Positions 11,901-20,571 of a stretch of DNA of 64,000 nucleotides are shown piece by piece (positions within the stretch are counted from its first letter, which is position 1; each line of letters starts with the position of its first letter). The stretch comes from Kitagawia praeruptora (taxonomy: Eukaryota; Streptophyta; Magnoliopsida; Apiales; Apiaceae). Location: contig CM075345.1 of the NCBI GenBank assembly GCA_037693485.1, forward strand, positions 6,093,501 to 6,157,500, given 5' to 3'. A program made the position numbers and the translations under genes. The notes under the pieces were generated by a model. That model saw only the letters and a program-made list of their open reading frames with translations, had not been told where the DNA came from and ran no database searches.

Positions 11901-13913
11901 TTCTGTATTGGCTCCCTCAAATTCACTCTGGACATGCTCAAGTCCCTCTCCTTTTGCCAGCACATTTGGCTGCCTCTCATTTTTAGTCTCACCTCTCTGT
12001 TCTTTTATCTCTCTTTGATGTTTCACTCCCTCACTCATCCTAGATGCAGTAGTATGAGCAGTACTAACATGCAAAAGAGTAGATTTTACCTTGAAGGCCT
12101 TTGAAAGGGGCAAGTCATCATCAGAGATATCTTCCACTAATCCTTCTTGTAGTTGTGGTTGAACAGGGATGACAGCATCTTTTGAAGGACTTTTGACAGT
12201 ATCTTTTGTTGGAATGGTACTGTCACTTGAATGTTTGACAGCACCTTCTGATTTGTCATTGACAGCATCTTTGGCTGTGACAGCAACTTCCCTAGGGTAA
12301 GATGCTTTGAGGGAATCGATCAAGATGCTGGCTGTTTCAATTTCTGACAAGTTTGCATCTTGATCTAATCCAGTGTTTGATGGAGTGGTATCCATTTCAC
12401 TTTGAGAAATGGGTTCTTGTGGACCACTAGATGGGGGCTCATCCATGATTTGAGATGGATGATCAAAACCTGAGGGGTTGGTACTGTCCCCCTCTCTAGG
12501 TTGATTAGAAGAAACAACAGATGTGGGAATGAAAGAAGAAGATTGAATTTTAGATTGATTAATTGGCTGTTCCACAGAAAATGATTGTGGAACATCAATA
12601 GTATGAGTGAATTCCTCACTGTGCTCTATCTCAATGTGTGTATCTTCAAATACAGGTTCCTCAAGAGTGAATTCTTGAGTTTGTGCAGACTCTTTACAAG
12701 ATGCCTTGGGAGACAGGCCAATTTCAATAGATGTCCCTTGTTGAGAAGAAACACCTAGAGGTGAGTTCATTTCCCTATCATCCTCTACAGTCTTTTGGGA
12801 AACTGTAGGGTGGCTGACAGTAACCTTGGCCCTTCTAGCTCTCTTCTTCTTAGGCTCAGAAGGGGCTACTGTGGGTTCTTTTTCACTACCAACCTTATTT
12901 GCTGCACTAGGTGCAGTGACTCCCTCTTGACTCTCAACTTGTTCACCAGTTGCACTCTCTAGGGTTCTTTTCTTTGATTCCTGTTTGGCCATTTTAAGGG
13001 CTTTTGGTAGTCTAGAGTCCCTAGGTGGAATGTATGGTGTGGAATGTGGGTTAACTGAATTTGGGTCTAATTCAGCTTCATTCTCTATTGTGAAAACAGT
13101 GTAACCTGTTGGAAATGGAAAATCAAGGTTGGGCACTTGATTTACCATGTGTTGTGTGAAACATAGTGGAATATGTACATTCAAATTCTGTGTGTTAAGA
13201 GATGTGTGTGTGTTTTTCTTTAAAACAGGACATTCTTCAAAATCAGAATTGTCCTCAATATTTCCACAAATACTATTAATACACATAGTTAAAAAGCGAG
13301 GATAGATGGATACCTTCTTGCCTATTGCGCCTTTCAACTGTGTCATTATCAGTTTTCCAATGTTCACCTTGTATCCATGAACTAATGAATGAGTGAGCTT
13401 CTTGATATATGATGGTATGCCATTCCATCCTGTAGTCTTGGTAGAGAATACCTTCACCATTACATCAAAAATCATACTCCACTCTTTTCTTAGAAATTTC
13501 CTGTCCATTTCTCCTGTTTGATACCACTTATCAGAAGTTTCTTCAAGTTTAGAACCAGAGTACCCAATCTTCAGAAAGAACTTCTTCAGGGTATCATCAG
13601 TTGCTAGTTCCATAAAGCTTTCTTCACTGGTCAACACAATGCCCAAAGCCTCATTGATGTTCTTTACTGTAAGAGAATAACTTGCATCATCTATATTGAA
13701 CTTAATTGATTCATTCTCTCCAGTTCCTTGAGCACTTGCTGATTTCCAGAACTTTTCAATTCTAACAGCATCAATTTTGGGGGAAGAGGTTATTGCATGA
13801 CCTAGGTAGGATTTATTCAAGAACGAAATAAGTCCTTTGAAGTTTTCACCAGCATCACTAGGAGAAAAGATACCAGCGAAATTGGTTTGAGCAATGCTTT
13901 GTTTAGGTGCCAT
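8988..13913 (-). CDS. Large third ORF of the Copia element (1641 aa), unknown function
   Basis: It lies between pol and the 3' LTR, where SIRE-type elements carry an env-like ORF. The start ATG 13913 has a strong context (AACAATGGC). Residues 1-280 form a globular region (FLRKEWSMIFDVMVKVFSTK, WNGIPSYIKKLTHSLVHG, YPRFLTMCINS). From memory it resembles ORFs of Asteraceae Copia elements that databases label only as hypothetical or misname. A long polar, probably disordered stretch follows, with KDAV/KDTV repeats near 546-583 and 1189-1254. A heptad-like coiled coil lies near 724-763. Two further folded-looking regions lie at about 890-1110 and 1290-1641, the last ending in a charged helical tail. 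I see no signal peptide, transmembrane segment or fusion-peptide-like stretch, so an envelope role is not supported. An accessory Gag-like or nucleic-acid-associated role is a guess. Confidence 0.85.
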   Translation of the reverse strand: MAPKQSIAQTNFAGIFSPSDAGENFKGLISFLNKSYLGHAITSSPKIDAVRIEKFWKSASAQGTGENESIKFNIDDASYSLTVKNINEALGIVLTSEESFMELATDDTLKKFFLKIGYSGSKLEETSDKWYQTGEMDRKFLRKEWSMIFDVMVKVFSTKTTGWNGIPSYIKKLTHSLVHGYKVNIGKLIMTQLKGAIGKKVSIYPRFLTMCINSICGNIEDNSDFEECPVLKKNTHTSLNTQNLNVHIPLCFTQHMVNQVPNLDFPFPTGYTVFTIENEAELDPNSVNPHSTPYIPPRDSRLPKALKMAKQESKKRTLESATGEQVESQEGVTAPSAANKVGSEKEPTVAPSEPKKKRARRAKVTVSHPTVSQKTVEDDREMNSPLGVSSQQGTSIEIGLSPKASCKESAQTQEFTLEEPVFEDTHIEIEHSEEFTHTIDVPQSFSVEQPINQSKIQSSSFIPTSVVSSNQPREGDSTNPSGFDHPSQIMDEPPSSGPQEPISQSEMDTTPSNTGLDQDANLSEIETASILIDSLKASYPREVAVTAKDAVNDKSEGAVKHSSDSTIPTKDTVKSPSKDAVIPVQPQLQEGLVEDISDDDLPLSKAFKVKSTLLHVSTAHTTASRMSEGVKHQREIKEQRGETKNERQPNVLAKGEGLEHVQSEFEGANTEKALGLEEIFVRDDEIIYKNTESVRTPTASMPQTYPLPPKRLRSGGPSASSNDRLQALENRCATMESKLDNLSSTVKTGFAEIQATLLSLSSLLHAANLTKGEKGKDQKEAEQPERKEELQGEARRQGEQRSKGEQERVGIASGTEELFEAEVDGEQMLVSKEVLSQIQGNKASSIKINEPVPEKKESTLERLWREKEESNRMGKGKDKLPEYVFSSEPIFWTDGSTYSQEEADLITVSHMESTLNNKDEEFKNLVNEAITVSKGKPAKLAEALREKIVNLSVKISSEKRWAVDVYLKSGHSIFITTQLLETFSARVQYILGILVKKNSTIFDESLFMQLGTMVNNKLPEVSLQPYGVSFKQTTAKGAKGLGFLTLEGKTSLQSKVIMDVLKVLLNASITKERIKAVKDIHKILAKRNMEYSAKIKKLIAKANSRRNAQGGNCIFDDTLEKDDDDNQDGGEAGGPKRIELRDSSKEQTQVKEAESKEISENSSSSKKVDEKKEEEVLEAFKRNQEEMEIDSIHLEKDTVNKDAVKDINKDAVSQDEVTVIEDTVKEDIVRSPLKETVNDPTVKSFKTVRIKRKSKRPTKGKTVYKGEGKATGLGLKKPIMRRRMNSFEMMQLNAKETITSVSIEFDGPKEEVARYILWQNNERLITVESDFTQISKSKVISKKLIQTSETVKRRIDFFNLERMVELLQTYDNVSKKIMDQVLKYYEARHVEFIEKFGDWTLHNDDDVYQILGLEYEEDNPIPDYDWIEMRKPYSEHEMKMYEAEQRFKEELASRKKSRQQIEDEIEAEMKKNYSKINKINSEESNYQPCVLDNPLRIKYGKEEIYVDSFSKLKTSVLKELFWQVVGSTNSLETLCSWELDMILDQRRGEDLSLDKQRRETLNQFPGRRFKMEGNVLKFRSIVKQNVYWMELRDTLNTASSMIRKYILENEDDAQSPEEKELIENLRRALREKEQSEKFKSR

Positions 13914-14688
13914 TGTTGAATGCTTTGAAAAATGAGAGAGAGAAATGCGGTTTTTGGATGCAGAAGGTTGAGAGGTTTTTGCAAATGAAAGTGATAGTAG
14001 ATTAAACGGTAGATTCAGTTTCTAATATGAATCGATTTAACCTCTCTTAATTGAACGTGTGATAATGATATTACCCATTAACTCCACTTGCTATATTACG
14101 TGGCAGTTGCTATTAGATCGTGGATTGGTGAAAAGAAATATACGTATGTATATATATATAAAAATTAATATATCTTTCCACTATCTTTGACAGCAACTTC
14201 TCGTGACAGCAACTTTCATTGACAGTAACCTGTGCGCTTTTTCTTTCTCTACCAATTCTGACAGCAATTTCTTGTGACAGCAACTTTCATTGACAGCAAC
14301 TTGTGCGCTAACAATATTTCTGTCAATCAGCTTCATGAGTGACAGTAAGTTTTATCTGACAGTAAACTTATCATAAGATTATGCTGTCAGTCACTGTTCA
14401 CACATAACTTAAGTTAAGGACACATGATTTCTTAAAATCATTTTAAGACAGACATGTAAAACTATTTTAGCATAGTCATAGCAAACATGATATCTAAAAA
14501 TCCTTTTAGCATAGTCATAGCAAACATGATATCTAAAAATCCTTTTAGCATAGTCATAGCAAACATGTTGTCTGAACAAGTATCACAATGTACCTTAACT
14601 TCTCATGACAGTACCTTCTTGTAACAGTACCTTTAAAAGTTTCTGTCATGAGCTTCAACTACTCAGAATTGATAAACCAGTTAGATTA
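13914..14688 (-). promoter_or_regulatory. Spacer between pol and ORF3, motif-dense, possible internal promoter
   Basis: These 775 bp contain 12 TGACAG/CTGTCA hexamers, the highest density in the element. A TATATATATA tract lies at about 14148-14163, some 235 bp upstream of the ORF3 ATG. A 39-bp unit (TAGCATAGTCATAGC start at 14468, 14507, 14546) is repeated about 2.7 times. A subgenomic promoter or a splice acceptor for ORF3 could lie here; neither can be proved from sequence. Confidence 0.45.
14468..14573. repeat. 39-bp tandem repeat, 2.7 copies
   Basis: TAGCATAGTCATAGCAAACA repeats at a 39-bp period in the pol-ORF3 spacer. The third copy diverges after AACATG. Confidence 0.85.
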
Positions 14689-17600
14689 TCATACCTGATT
14701 TAGCATTCCCAATTCACTCACCAACCTTATAAATGTTGCTTCATCCAGTGGCTTGGTGAATATATCTGCAAGTTGCTTATCTGTTGGAACATAAACCAGT
14801 TTTACATCTCCTTTTTCAACATGCTCCCTGATGAAATGATGCCTGATATCAATGTGCTTTGTTCTGGAGTGTTGAACTGGATTGTCTGATATGGCTATGG
14901 CACTAGTGTTGTCACAGTAGATAGGAATATTTGACAACTTTAGTCCATAATCCAATAATTGATTCTTCATCCAAAGTATTTGTGCACAGCAACTTCCAGC
15001 TGCAATATATTCAGCTTCTGCAGTTGATGTAGAAACTGAGTGTTGCTTCTTACTGAACCATGACACCAATCTCCCCCCAAGAAATTGACAGCTTCCTGTA
15101 GTACTTTTTCTGTCAATTTTGCAGCCTGCATAGTCTGAATCAGAATATCCAATTAAATCAAATCCAGTTTCCTTAGGATACCAAAGACCTAGATTTGGGG
15201 TGCCTTTGAGATATCTAAAGATTCTTTTAATTGCAACTAAGTGTGATTCTTTTGGATCAGCTTGAAACCTTGCACAGAGACATGTAGCAAACATTATATC
15301 TGGCCTGCTTGCTGTTAAGTACAGCAATGATCCTACCATGCCTCTGTAGGTACTAGAATCCACTTTCTTGCCTTTAGGATCTAACTCTAATTTGGTGGCT
15401 GTTGAGATAGGTGTCTTGGCAGGTGATGAATCTTCTAAGTTAAACTTCTTGAGAAGCTCTTTGACATACTTAGATTGACAGATGAAGATTCCTTCCTTCT
15501 TCTGATAGATTTGAAGACCAAGAAAGAATGCTAGTTCTCCCATCATGCTCATTTCATACTTGTTTCTCATTAGAGATGAGAACTTTTCACACAATTGTTC
15601 ATTTGTTGAGCCAAAGATTATGTCATCAACATATATCTGCACAAGTATGATGTCTTTGCCATGGTATTTATAGAATAAAGTTTTATCCACCATACCTCTT
15701 ATAAATTGATTTTCCAGGAGAAAAGTGGATAAAGTGTCATACCAGGCTCTTGGTGCTTGCTTTAAGCCATATAGAGCCTTGAACAGCTTGTAGACAAAAT
15801 TATGCAGTTTGTCATTTTCAAATCCAGGAGGCTGTTCAACATACACTTCTTCTTCTAATTCTCCATTTAGAAAGGCACTTTTAACATCCATTTGAAATAC
15901 CTTGAATTTGCAGTGTGCAGCAAAGGCTAAGAAAATTCTTATGGCTTCAAGTCTGGCAACAGGAGCAAATGTTTCATCATAATCTATCCCTTCCTGTTGA
16001 CAGTAACCTTTGGCCACTAGCCTTGCCTTATTTCTTGTCACATTTCCACTTTCATCTATCTTGTTTCTGAACACCCATTTTGTCTCAATGACTGATTTTC
16101 CTTTTGGCCTTGGAACTAGTTTCCAAACATTGTTTCTCTCAAATTGATTGAGCTCCTCCTGCATGGCCATCACCCAATCAGAATCCAACAATGCTTCTTC
16201 AACTATTTTTGGTTCCATTTGAGATAAGAAACATGAAAACATGCTTTCAGCAGAGATATTCCTCCTTGTCCTTACACCAGTAGTGGGATCTCCAATAATT
16301 AGATTACTGGTATGATCTCTGTTCCACTTTGTTGATTGAGGCAAGCTACTTGTTTGATGAGAATGTCTTTCATCAATATGAGGATTTGATTCTCCACCAT
16401 TTTCATTATTCTGCTCATTTTGCTCAAATTCTCCAGTCTCACATTCTTGTTGATTGATGCCTGAAATTGTCTGTGATTGAGCTGAGGTCTGATTTAGATT
16501 ATGAGAATTGACAGATTCTTTCTCATATCCCATTGATTGAATGAGACTTGGTTCTTCATCAACAAATTCTTCTTTTTCCAAGTATCCTTGATTCTCAAAT
16601 CTGAAGGGTTGCATTTGACCATCCTCATGTAGCCCTGGAAACTTTGTTTCATCAAACGTGACATTGACACTTTCTTCAATTGTTTTGTGATCCATGATAT
16701 AGACTCTGTAGGCAGTCCTTTCTATCCCATATCCCATGAAAATGCCTTCATATGCTTTAGTATCAAACTTGCCTTTTCTTTCATGGTTGTCTTTCATCAA
16801 GAAGCACTTGCTTCCAAAAATATGAAAGTACTTGACAGTTGGCTTCTTTCCTGTCAAAAGATAGTAAGGAGTATTGCCATGAGCTTTGTTGATTAGTGTT
16901 CTGTTCTGTGTGTAACAAGCAGTGTTGATGGCTTCTGCCCAGAAATATGTTGGTAATTTAGCATTACTCAACATAGTCCTTGCAGCTTCAATAAGAGTCC
17001 TATTTTTCCTTTCTACAACTCCATTTTGCTGTGGAGTTCTTGCAGCAGAGAATTGTTGAACAATTCCTTGATCTTTGCAGAAGTTTCCAAGTGTAGCATT
17101 TCTGAATTCAGTTCCATTGTCACTTCTTAGAAATTGAACTTTTGCTTCAGGGGTCCTATCAAGTACCCTTATGTGATCAATGATTTCTTGAGCAGCTTCA
17201 TCCTTTGATTCTAAAAATTTCACCCAAGTGTACCTAGAATAGTCATCTATCATGACCAGTGCATATCTTTTTCTAGATAGTGATTGAACATTCACTGGTC
17301 CAAAAAGATCCATGTGAATCAACTTGAGTGCTTCAGTGTTAGTGTTGACTTGCTTTGATTTATGCATTGCTTTCCTCAATTTTCCCATTTGACAGTCTTC
17401 ACACAGTCCTTCTTGACAGAATTCCTGTTGAGGTAGTCCTCTCACTAATTCCTTCTTCATCAGCATGTTCATTGTTTTGAAATTGAGATGAGAAAATTTC
17501 TTGTGCCAAAGCATGCTATCTCCAACACTTGCTTTGCTGTAGAAGCAAAATATTCTTTCCTCATTTGTTGAGTTTAAGTCTGCAACAAATAGGCTTCCTT

Positions 17601-17934
17601 TCCTTACTCCTTTCAGAGATAGGCTTCTATCCTTCTTGTGGTGAATTGAACATTCCATCATGCCAAAGTTTACTTTGAATCCTTTGTCAGTGAATTGACT
17701 GACACTGAGCAGATTATGCTTCAAACCTTCCACAAGAGAGATTTCTTCAATGACAACATTTCCAGCTTTTAAACAGCCATATCCCACAGTGTAACCTTTG
17801 CTGTTGTCTCCAAAGGTTATTGTTGGGCCAGCCTTCTCAACATATTGTGATAGCAGGGATATATCACCAGTCATGTGTTTGGAGCATCCACTGTCGATTA
17901 TCCACATGACCTGTTTACCTTTCTTTCCCTGCAA
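14689..17934 (-). CDS. pol: Copia Pol polyprotein: protease, integrase, reverse transcriptase, RNase H
   Basis: Processes Gag-Pol, reverse transcribes the RNA and integrates the cDNA. The 1081 aa are uninterrupted. Protease: WIIDSGCSKHMTGD at residues 11-24, with active-site DSG. Integrase: H-H-C-C zinc region (HKKFSHLN ... CEDCQMGK) near 140-190, then DDE residues in MDLFGPV (about 209), RSDNGTEF (about 270) and NGVVERKNR. RT: YVDDIIFGS near 768. RNase H: YSDSDYAG, AEAEYIA and DNTSAIA in the last 150 residues. It ends TKPLDEATFIRLVSELGML, the normal Copia C-terminus. The frame continues from gag across TAA 17949-17947, so ATG 17934 is probably not the real initiation codon. Expression would need readthrough, splicing or internal initiation. 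No catalytic residue looks lost. Confidence 0.95.
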   Translation of the reverse strand: MQGKKGKQVMWIIDSGCSKHMTGDISLLSQYVEKAGPTITFGDNSKGYTVGYGCLKAGNVVIEEISLVEGLKHNLLSVSQFTDKGFKVNFGMMECSIHHKKDRSLSLKGVRKGSLFVADLNSTNEERIFCFYSKASVGDSMLWHKKFSHLNFKTMNMLMKKELVRGLPQQEFCQEGLCEDCQMGKLRKAMHKSKQVNTNTEALKLIHMDLFGPVNVQSLSRKRYALVMIDDYSRYTWVKFLESKDEAAQEIIDHIRVLDRTPEAKVQFLRSDNGTEFRNATLGNFCKDQGIVQQFSAARTPQQNGVVERKNRTLIEAARTMLSNAKLPTYFWAEAINTACYTQNRTLINKAHGNTPYYLLTGKKPTVKYFHIFGSKCFLMKDNHERKGKFDTKAYEGIFMGYGIERTAYRVYIMDHKTIEESVNVTFDETKFPGLHEDGQMQPFRFENQGYLEKEEFVDEEPSLIQSMGYEKESVNSHNLNQTSAQSQTISGINQQECETGEFEQNEQNNENGGESNPHIDERHSHQTSSLPQSTKWNRDHTSNLIIGDPTTGVRTRRNISAESMFSCFLSQMEPKIVEEALLDSDWVMAMQEELNQFERNNVWKLVPRPKGKSVIETKWVFRNKIDESGNVTRNKARLVAKGYCQQEGIDYDETFAPVARLEAIRIFLAFAAHCKFKVFQMDVKSAFLNGELEEEVYVEQPPGFENDKLHNFVYKLFKALYGLKQAPRAWYDTLSTFLLENQFIRGMVDKTLFYKYHGKDIILVQIYVDDIIFGSTNEQLCEKFSSLMRNKYEMSMMGELAFFLGLQIYQKKEGIFICQSKYVKELLKKFNLEDSSPAKTPISTATKLELDPKGKKVDSSTYRGMVGSLLYLTASRPDIMFATCLCARFQADPKESHLVAIKRIFRYLKGTPNLGLWYPKETGFDLIGYSDSDYAGCKIDRKSTTGSCQFLGGRLVSWFSKKQHSVSTSTAEAEYIAAGSCCAQILWMKNQLLDYGLKLSNIPIYCDNTSAIAISDNPVQHSRTKHIDIRHHFIREHVEKGDVKLVYVPTDKQLADIFTKPLDEATFIRLVSELGMLNQV

Positions 17935-17949
17935 GTCAGAAAGATTTTA
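17935..17949 (-). promoter_or_regulatory. In-frame stop between gag and pol with splice-acceptor-like sequence downstream
   Basis: TAA at 17949-17947 is followed in the same frame by four sense codons to ATG 17934. The minus strand just downstream reads CTTTCTGACTTGCAGG, which looks like a branch point (CTGAC) and a 3' splice site (TTGCAG|G). Either stop suppression or splicing could set the Gag:Pol ratio. A simple mutation cannot be excluded. Confidence 0.5.
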
Positions 17950-20526
17950 ATTTGCATTTGGTACCCAAGTCTTGTTGGGTCCTGCATACTCAGTATCATC
18001 AGAAACTTTATCAATATTTGAAACAATATTATCAGAAGATGGTTCCTTGATTTCTTTTATTATCCACTTAGTTTTTGTCTTTGACTTTTTCTTAGTGAGA
18101 GCAGACTTCTCACTTTCTTTAGTGGATTCAGAAGTCTTTGCAGTTTGCATATAAGAACATGATTCATTAGATGAAATTTGCAAATTAAAACATGTACTCA
18201 TAGCAGTAATTTTGCATGGCATACAGTCAATGTTATTACAAACTACCAATTCTCTTTGCATAATGGGGGTTCTGTGTAAATTCCCTTTCAACTCTGTTGC
18301 ATTAGATATGCTACTAGTTGATTTCTTACAAACATGAGTTAAATGATGTGAGGAGCCACAATTATTGCAAAGTTTCCTTGGTGCCTGCTTAACATATGCA
18401 TAATTATTCTTTTTGTCAATGCCTAGCTTCCCATTTCTGTTTTTGGACTTAGAGACAACTATCTTGACAATCTGTTCAGAAGATGCTGTCGAACTATTTT
18501 TGACAGCATCTTTTGTACTTGCTGTCTTGACAGTAGGTTTGAAAGTTACTGTCTTGGATGACTTCTTGACAGTATCTTTTGAACACTTGGTTGGACTATT
18601 TAATACTGTTTCTGTCATAGACATTTTGACAAAATCTTTTTCTTTCTTAGATTCATTGTCAATCCTCTCATCTTCATCACAGAGTTCTTGATTAATAATT
18701 AGGGAGTTTTCATTAACCTCAAACTCTGTACTTTTGAAAATTGGGTTACTCACATTTTTGAGGATGTGAGGTCTTACAGTATTATTATTATCATCATTTT
18801 TCTGTATAACAGCCTCTTTACCAGGTCTCCTGCTATAATCATAGCCTATGCCTATCTTCTTACCTTCAGTATGTTTCTCATGATACTCTTGAACTAATTT
18901 AGAGGAATTTCTAAATGCCTTTAGCTTAAATTCATTCTCAGAAATTTCTTTTCTTAGATAATCCTCTATCTCCTTAGCACAGGTTAAATCATTTTTTAAT
19001 CTTTCGTTTTCCTGAGCTAAAGAATCAATAGAACTGGTCTTAAGCAACAACACATCATTATTAGATCTGAGTACTTCATTTTCTTTAGTTAATCTAGCAA
19101 TTTCTTCATTTGCAGCAGATAAACTAGTATGAATATTAAACATTTCAGTACTCATTTCCTCAATGGTTTGCTTATAGTCATTTAAAGACATATCTAGTAA
19201 TACTAGAGATGGTACCTGATTTGACGAGGTTGATGCTTCTTCATCCTCTCTAGCCATCAAGGCTAAATTCACAAATTCCTCTTCTTCTTCATTATCAGAT
19301 TCATCCCAGCATTTTCCTTCAGCCACATAGGCTTTTCCTTGTCCTTTCTTAAATTGACTCCCAGTTCCTTTCTCCATTCTTTGTATTTGTTTTGGTCTTT
19401 TGCATTCAGTAGCAAAGTGACCAAGTTCATTGCAATTGTAGCATCTAAACTTTGACCTATCTACCATTCCTGTTTTGTATCCTCCCTTGGTGCCAGTAGC
19501 GGGTTTTGATGAGCTTCCTTGGTTATACTTTGGAAATTGACCTTGAGGCTTATATGGCTTGTTCCTCCTGAACCTTATATTTTTGAATTTTCTTGCCATA
19601 AAAGCCATGGTTGGATTATCCATTTTCTCCATTTCTTCTAGAGTGAAGAATTCTTCATCTTCAACATCTTCTAGTTGAAGGACAACCTTTTCTTCATCTT
19701 CAATCACTTCTTCAATTTTCACAGAGGAAAATTGAGGTTGTTGATCATTTTGAATTTGCTCACTTGCTTGAAAATATGATGGTCCTTGAGCAACTAGAGC
19801 ACCAGCCATGTTTGCCATCAATCCTTTGGATCCACTTTGTATAGCTTTCTTTTGATAATATTCAAGTTCATAAGATTTTAGAACTCCATACAATGTTTCA
19901 AGAGAAACAGAATTTAAGTCTCTCCCTTCTCTTATGGCTGTTACTCTGTGCTCAAGATGTTCTGGAAGAGTTAGCAGAAACTTGATATTGACTTCCTTCT
20001 TTTCATAAAACTTTCCATGAATTTGAAGCTCAGCTATCAGTTTGCTAAATCTTTCAAACATGTGGGTTAGCTCTTCTCCATGCTTGCCCATAAACGCTTC
20101 ATATTGTGACACCAGTATTTGTTTTTGATTCTCTCTGACCTCTTCACTTCCTTCACATAACAGTTCTATCTTTTTCCACATATCCCTGGCAGAGTTGCAT
20201 GCTATTATATTTCCACTCATAGCTTTGTCCAGGGTAAGTGCATCTAGTAGAATGAGTTGCAGATGATCATCCAGTGCTACCTTTTCTTTTTCTGAGTCAT
20301 TATACTCAGAAGGCTTCTTAGCAACCCAATGAGCTGGGATTACTACATCATTTACTGTAGCAGCTGGGATTTCCTTTTGAGGAATGAAGGGGCCATTTTC
20401 CAGAATACCTAGGAATAGTGGATTCTGAGCTTTGATAAATAACATAATCTTCTTTTTCCATATGTTGTAGTTTTCTTTATCAAAAGCTGGAATCTTGATA
20501 TTACTTGACCTTTGAATACTTGCCAT
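17947..20526 (-). CDS. gag: Copia Gag (capsid/nucleocapsid)
   Basis: Forms the cytoplasmic virus-like particle and packages the element RNA. I take ATG 20526 (MASIQRSSNIKIPAFDKENY) as the start, giving 859 aa. The ATG at 20613 lies inside the LTR and would read through the PBS. Residues 1-230 match the Copia gag polypeptide (UBN2-type: NYNIWKKK, ARDMWKKIE, LPEHLEHRV). A zinc knuckle CYNCNELGHFATEC lies near residue 360, and a second, CNNCGSSHHLTHVC, near 718. Between them is a coiled-coil-prone segment (NEEIARLTKENEVLRS). A Lys/Thr/Val-rich tract with KDTV and KDAV repeats lies near 640-690. It ends at TAA 17949-17947, in the same frame as pol. Two knuckles and the long spacer are as in SIRE-type Gags. 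Confidence 0.92.
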   Translation of the reverse strand: MASIQRSSNIKIPAFDKENYNIWKKKIMLFIKAQNPLFLGILENGPFIPQKEIPAATVNDVVIPAHWVAKKPSEYNDSEKEKVALDDHLQLILLDALTLDKAMSGNIIACNSARDMWKKIELLCEGSEEVRENQKQILVSQYEAFMGKHGEELTHMFERFSKLIAELQIHGKFYEKKEVNIKFLLTLPEHLEHRVTAIREGRDLNSVSLETLYGVLKSYELEYYQKKAIQSGSKGLMANMAGALVAQGPSYFQASEQIQNDQQPQFSSVKIEEVIEDEEKVVLQLEDVEDEEFFTLEEMEKMDNPTMAFMARKFKNIRFRRNKPYKPQGQFPKYNQGSSSKPATGTKGGYKTGMVDRSKFRCYNCNELGHFATECKRPKQIQRMEKGTGSQFKKGQGKAYVAEGKCWDESDNEEEEEFVNLALMAREDEEASTSSNQVPSLVLLDMSLNDYKQTIEEMSTEMFNIHTSLSAANEEIARLTKENEVLRSNNDVLLLKTSSIDSLAQENERLKNDLTCAKEIEDYLRKEISENEFKLKAFRNSSKLVQEYHEKHTEGKKIGIGYDYSRRPGKEAVIQKNDDNNNTVRPHILKNVSNPIFKSTEFEVNENSLIINQELCDEDERIDNESKKEKDFVKMSMTETVLNSPTKCSKDTVKKSSKTVTFKPTVKTASTKDAVKNSSTASSEQIVKIVVSKSKNRNGKLGIDKKNNYAYVKQAPRKLCNNCGSSHHLTHVCKKSTSSISNATELKGNLHRTPIMQRELVVCNNIDCMPCKITAMSTCFNLQISSNESCSYMQTAKTSESTKESEKSALTKKKSKTKTKWIIKEIKEPSSDNIVSNIDKVSDDTEYAGPNKTWVPNAN

Positions 20527-20557
20527 TTGGATCTCAGATATGTGTATTAATCTGAAT

Positions 20558-20569
20558 GCTCTGATACCA
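20558..20569 (-). other. Primer-binding site for initiator Met-tRNA
   Basis: Minus-strand TGGTATCAGAGC starts two bases after the 5' LTR end. This is the classic plant Copia PBS, complementary to the 3' end of tRNA-iMet. Confidence 0.9.
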
Positions 20570-20571
20570 GT

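Noticed and set aside
8988..13913. Envelope glycoprotein call for ORF3
   Set aside because: Position alone is env-like. No signal peptide, transmembrane anchor or Cys pattern is visible.
14468..14573. CRISPR-like array
   Set aside because: 39-bp direct tandem repeat without spacers in a plant retrotransposon.
17934..17947. Separate pol gene starting at ATG 17934
   Set aside because: The frame is continuous with gag apart from one TAA, and protease homology begins directly after, so the ATG is probably incidental.
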